Positions 60,025 to 64,000 of a stretch of DNA of 64,000 nucleotides are shown piece by piece. Source of the stretch: Woeseiaceae bacterium. GTDB taxonomy: Bacteria > Pseudomonadota > Gammaproteobacteria > Steroidobacterales > Woeseiaceae. Numbering within the stretch: position 1 is the first letter of the stretch; the number at the start of each line of letters is the position of its first letter. The stretch is from contig JASJBB010000061.1 of assembly GCA_030066735.1 (NCBI GenBank), positions 1 through 64,000 on the forward strand. The letters run 5' to 3'. The notes under the pieces were generated by a model. It made no database searches. It was not told where the DNA came from and saw only the letters and a program-made list of their open reading frames with translations. Both the position numbers and the translations under genes were made by a program.

Positions 60025-61479
60025 TTAGTTCTCAGTATCGCTGGCACGACCTGACAACGTCCGGGACCGGTGAGTAAGCACGCTAACGCCCAGCGTGACG
60101 GCGAAAGCGGCGATGAAGCCCGGGATGGCCTCGTAGAGGTCGTGGGTCTGGGCCTTGAACACTTCTACCCAGATGATGCTCGTGGCAAAACCGGCAATCA
60201 TCCCCGCGATGACGCCCGCCCAGGTCGTCCTCTTGTAGTACAGAAGACAGATGAGGGTCGGGCCGAAGGCCGCTCCGAGGCCGGACCACGCATACAGGAC
60301 GAAGTCGAAAATCTTGCGCTCGTCGTCCCAGGCGACAACGATGCCGAAAATACCGATCACGATTGTCACGATCTTGCCGAAAACGGCGAGCTGGTGATCG
60401 CTCTTGGTGCTACCCATGATCTTCTGCATCGTGTCGCGCACGACCGCCGAGGACGCCAGCAGCAGCAGCGAATCCGCCGTGGACATGATCGCCGATATGA
60501 CGATGACCAGCAGAACGCCGGCAACCAGCGGCGAGAACAGTTCGCTGGATAGCGTGGGGAAGATCTGCTCGGGGTCGTCGAGACCCGGAAACAGCGCCCG
60601 GCCTGCAATGCCGGCCGTGACGGCGCCGAACGTGAATACGAACAGGACGATCACCGACACCCACCGCGCTTTCTTGAGCTCCTCTTCCTCGCGGATGGAC
60701 ATATAGCGAACGAGCAGCTGCGGTACGCCGAGGAAAGGCAGGCCGATGCCCACGAAACTCGCTATCGCGATCCACCCGGGAAAACCGTCGCTGGTCAGCG
60801 AAAACATGTCCGTCAGCCCCGGATCCTCGGCCGCCAGCGTCGCCATGATCGTGCCCCAGCCGCCGGCCGCGTTGATGGCGACGATCGGCACGAACAGCAA
60901 ACCGAGAAACATCAATACGCCCTGCAGCACGTCGGTGTAGGAGACGGCCTTGTGGCCGCCGATAAACGTGTAGGCGATGATGATGACGGACCCCGCCACA
61001 ATGCCCCACTCATACGGAATGTCGAGGAACCCGTCGAGCGCCTTGCCGGACGCCACCATCTGCGCCGTCACGTAGATCGTCACCATCGACAGGATGATGA
61101 TGACCGCAACACCGCGGACCAGGTGCCACCTGTCCCTGAACCTGGCTGCCAGCACGTCGGGCACGGTGATCGAGTCGTGTTCGTCGGAAAGGCGTTTGAG
61201 CCGCCTCGAGACAAGCCACCAGGATCCCGCGATGCCCAGGATCTCGCCGACGACCACCCAGTAGGCCTGCGCCCCGACGGCATAGCCCATGCCCGTGAGG
61301 CCGAGCAGCAACCAGCCGCTCTCGCCGGTCGCATTGGTGCTGAATGCGACGACCCAGTACGGCAATTTCTTGCCTGCGAGATAAAAACCCTTGAGCGTCT
61401 TGGTCTCGCGGCGGCTCCAGATCGCAAAACCGACCAGCAGGCCGAGGTAGACGATCATGACCGCAATGACGGAGTTCAT
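60025..61479 (-). CDS. putP: Sodium/proline symporter (SSS family)
   Basis: GFYLAGKKLPYWVVAFSTNATGESGWLLLGLTGMGYA; many TM segments. Confidence 0.9.
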   Translation of the reverse strand: MNSVIAVMIVYLGLLVGFAIWSRRETKTLKGFYLAGKKLPYWVVAFSTNATGESGWLLLGLTGMGYAVGAQAYWVVVGEILGIAGSWWLVSRRLKRLSDEHDSITVPDVLAARFRDRWHLVRGVAVIIILSMVTIYVTAQMVASGKALDGFLDIPYEWGIVAGSVIIIAYTFIGGHKAVSYTDVLQGVLMFLGLLFVPIVAINAAGGWGTIMATLAAEDPGLTDMFSLTSDGFPGWIAIASFVGIGLPFLGVPQLLVRYMSIREEEELKKARWVSVIVLFVFTFGAVTAGIAGRALFPGLDDPEQIFPTLSSELFSPLVAGVLLVIVISAIMSTADSLLLLASSAVVRDTMQKIMGSTKSDHQLAVFGKIVTIVIGIFGIVVAWDDERKIFDFVLYAWSGLGAAFGPTLICLLYYKRTTWAGVIAGMIAGFATSIIWVEVFKAQTHDLYEAIPGFIAAFAVTLGVSVLTHRSRTLSGRASDTEN

Positions 61480-61488
61480 GATTCGCGC

Positions 61489-62217
61489 TTACTCGGGCCG
61501 TGAAATCCGCCCGGCGATGATGCCGGCGATGAGCAGGAATACGCCGATCCCGAACAGGTATTCGGGGTACACGCGAAAGATCCCGCAGTAGAAGATCAGC
61601 GCAATGTTGACGAACATGAAGGCATTGATGATGTTGCTCTTGCGGATCACGGCTTTCGGGAACCGCAGCCGCGAGACCATCAGGATGGCGAGCATGAACA
61701 TCACGATCGGCAGGTAGCGGTGCAATGGCAGCAGGTCGGCAATGTCCGGATGGTGGATCAGAACCAGCACCATGGACGACAGCAGCCCCCCGCCGGCCGC
61801 CGTGATTGGCACACCCATGAACCAGCCGTGGCCCGGCGAGTGCGTCCCCAGGTTGAAGCGCGCGAGGCGCATGGCGCCCGCCAGTACGAAAACGCCACAG
61901 GCCAGCGTCAACACCCAGAACTGACCGCTGCCGACCTGGATGTTTGCAATCTCGAGGCCCACATTGAAGACCAGCACGCCCGGGGCCACCCCGAACGACA
62001 CGAGGTCGGCCATCGAGTCGAACTCGGCGCCGAAATCGGAGGTCGCCTTGAGCAGTCGTGCGGCCAGCCCGTCCATCGTGTCCAGCAAGCCGCACCAGAC
62101 GATGAGCCAGGCCGCGAACTCGAGGTCGCCGAGCTGTGCGCTCACGATCGAGCCGAGGCCGAGCAGCAGGCTCAGCGCAGTAAAGCTATTCGGTATCGAA
62201 TATCGGAGTCTTCCCAT
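61489..62217 (-). CDS. pssA: CDP-diacylglycerol--serine O-phosphatidyltransferase
   Basis: CDP-alcohol phosphatidyltransferase motif DTMDGLAARLLKATSDFGAEFDSMADLVSFGVAPGVL. Confidence 0.92.
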   Translation of the reverse strand: MGRLRYSIPNSFTALSLLLGLGSIVSAQLGDLEFAAWLIVWCGLLDTMDGLAARLLKATSDFGAEFDSMADLVSFGVAPGVLVFNVGLEIANIQVGSGQFWVLTLACGVFVLAGAMRLARFNLGTHSPGHGWFMGVPITAAGGGLLSSMVLVLIHHPDIADLLPLHRYLPIVMFMLAILMVSRLRFPKAVIRKSNIINAFMFVNIALIFYCGIFRVYPEYLFGIGVFLLIAGIIAGRISRPE

Positions 62218-62250
62218 CCCGCGGCATATTCTGCCTGAAAACGGGATGCG

Positions 62251-63084
62251 TTACCTGCGGCCCGGACGCATGTAGCGGTTGTTCGAGATACCGATCGGGC
62301 CACCCTCGATCACGACCTGCATCGGCACGCCGTCGCGGACGATGTCGACGACCACCGGCTGACCCGGAGCAGCGGCCATCGTCCGCCCGCTCAGGTCGTC
62401 GTAGCTGAAGACACGCTCGCCGCCATAGGCCATGATCTCATCGCCCGGCTGTATGCCGGCGCGCTGCCCGGGCGAGGACTCGAGCACAGAACCAACGGTC
62501 ACCGAGATCGAACGGCCGAAGGCCTTGAGGTACTGCTCGTACTCGGCGTCGCCAACCTCGGTCCGGAGCGCCGCGTCGGGGTCCATTATCTGCCGAAAAT
62601 TCGGCGGGCGTTCGCCGGTTCGGCGTACTTCGTACATGACCTGCATGCGCTGCATCAGCAGCTCCGATTCGCGCCGGAGAATCCAGTCGGCCCGGTCCTC
62701 CGAGAATCCGGCAGTGACGAGCCGGTCACGACGCCACGCGGCGTCCGCCTCCGAGCCCTGCCGAAGACCATCCTGGAACCGGAACCCCGCGTCGCGCCCG
62801 TCTTCGCCGGAAACGTTACCGGTCCGCGTCTCGCCGAGCTCGTCGAGCGCGGCGTACAGTGCCTGAAGCTCGTCCTCGAGGAGCATGCGGGCGTTGCGCT
62901 CCTCGGCAACCGCGGCCTCGAGCGCCCTGATGCGCTCCTCGGTACCTGCGTTCTGGTCGAAATGCAGGGCCGGGCGGGCCGCCGGCGCGGCGACCGGCGC
63001 AGGTTCGCGAACGAGCAGCGTGACCGCCAGTGCCAGCGCAACGGCCAGCAGACCGCTCGCTATCAACAGGATGCTCTTGTTCAT
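62251..63084 (-). CDS. Membrane-anchored PDZ-domain protein
   Basis: N-terminal TM; coiled region; VGSVLESSPGQRAGIQPGDEIMAYGGERVFSYDDLSG PDZ-like motif. Confidence 0.8.
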   Translation of the reverse strand: MNKSILLIASGLLAVALALAVTLLVREPAPVAAPAARPALHFDQNAGTEERIRALEAAVAEERNARMLLEDELQALYAALDELGETRTGNVSGEDGRDAGFRFQDGLRQGSEADAAWRRDRLVTAGFSEDRADWILRRESELLMQRMQVMYEVRRTGERPPNFRQIMDPDAALRTEVGDAEYEQYLKAFGRSISVTVGSVLESSPGQRAGIQPGDEIMAYGGERVFSYDDLSGRTMAAAPGQPVVVDIVRDGVPMQVVIEGGPIGISNNRYMRPGRR

Positions 63085-63215
63085 GCTACGACCCCGGGTT
63101 TGCAACCTATTCTAACGGTTCACGCATCTAACGGATGACACGTACAGCGTTCGACAACGGAACGCGGATAAAATTGCGTGTCTAACCGGTTACCAATTGT
63201 CTGGGGGATCCCTAC

Positions 63216-64000
63216 ATGCGTAAGTTCTTACTGCCTGCGGCAGCGCTGCTGCTCGCATTCTCATCATCGTTCGCCGACAACCACGAAGCGGCCGAAGTCG
63301 ACCCGAGCGCCACCTGGGACCTGACCGCGCTGTTCCCGACCGTCGAGGCCTGGGACGCGGCCCGCCAGGAAGTCCTGGCGGAATTTCCGAAAATCGAGGC
63401 AAGGCGCGGCACACTTGGCGACAGCGCCGACTCGCTCTACGAGGCGTATCGGCATGTCTCCGACACGCTCAAGAAAGGCGGTCGCGTGTTCGTATATGCG
63501 TCCCTGAACGCGGACGAAGATCTTCGCGAAGGCGAGACGCAGGAGCGCCGCCAGCTCGCCCAGATCATGTTCTCGCAGTTCAATGAGGCGACAGCCTGGA
63601 TGCAGCCCGAGTTGATCGAGGTCGGACGTGAGGTCGTCGAGTCGTTCATCAACGAAGACGAGCGCCTGGCGCCGTTCGCGTTCCAGCTCGATAACAGCCT
63701 GCGCAATGCGCCGCACACACTGGGTGCGGAAGCCGAACAGACGTTGTCGTACCTGACCCAGACGTTCGGCGCGCCGAACAACATTTACAGCCTGATCGCG
63801 AATTCGGACATTCCCTGGCCCACGATAACGACGTCGGATGGCGAAGAAGTGACCATCGACTCACAGGGCTACGGCCGCGTTCGCAGCAGCCAGAATCGCG
63901 ACGATCGCAAACTCGCGTTCGACACGTTCTGGAGCAAGTGGGAGGAGTACCGCGCCTCGGTGGGCATGGTCCTGAACTCGCACGTCCAGACCCAGGTCGG
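63216..64000 (+). CDS. pepF: M3-family oligoendopeptidase F-like peptidase, N-terminal part (truncated at window end)
   Basis: Own translation from ATG 63216: MRKFLLPAAALLLAFSSSFADNHEAAEVDPSATWDLTALFPTVEAWDAARQEVLAEFPKIEARRGTLGDSADSLYEAY...; PepF-like N-domain with signal peptide; ORF open to the window edge. Confidence 0.8.
   Translation, partial: MRKFLLPAAALLLAFSSSFADNHEAAEVDPSATWDLTALFPTVEAWDAARQEVLAEFPKIEARRGTLGDSADSLYEAYRHVSDTLKKGGRVFVYASLNADEDLREGETQERRQLAQIMFSQFNEATAWMQPELIEVGREVVESFINEDERLAPFAFQLDNSLRNAPHTLGAEAEQTLSYLTQTFGAPNNIYSLIANSDIPWPTITTSDGEEVTIDSQGYGRVRSSQNRDDRKLAFDTFWSKWEEYRASVGMVLNSHVQTQV

Overview
The window is about 64 kb of GC-rich, densely coding bacterial chromosome. 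Protein families and organisation suggest a marine or sediment gammaproteobacterium, but this is inference. Its main theme is nucleic-acid, nucleoside and nucleobase breakdown. The relevant parts are: (i) a translationally coupled purine-oxidation operon on the minus strand (uraH, xdhA, xdhB, xdhC, puuD-type urate hydroxylase, puuE-type allantoinase, and the first 47 bp of a uraD-like gene); (ii) a deoD-deoC-ALDH-truncated ALDH operon; (iii) lipoproteins or exported enzymes (EEP nuclease, UshA-type 5'-nucleotidase, class C/e(P4)-like acid phosphatase, MTA/SAH/adenosine-type deaminase) interspersed with three TonB-dependent receptors; (iv) a complete reductive pyrimidine operon (beta-ureidopropionase, NCS1 permease, dihydropyrimidinase, preT, preA, cdd); (v) deoA-CNT-nucleoside hydrolase-ribokinase-LDH; (vi) deoB plus a second CNT transporter, coupled to a cytochrome c oxidase operon with a diheme subunit II and two subunit-III-like genes. 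The right end has an ECF sigma/anti-sigma-like cassette, PutP, PssA, a PDZ protein and a partial M3 peptidase. Notable non-coding structure: a ~267-bp nested inverted-repeat element inside the cox operon, two REP-like palindromes at the stop codons of deoC and rbsK, a ~91-bp MITE-like repeat, and an intrinsic terminator that overlaps the signal-peptide codons of the next gene. No tRNA, rRNA, CRISPR array, transposase or integrase was recognised. All family assignments come from reading the sequence, without database searches.
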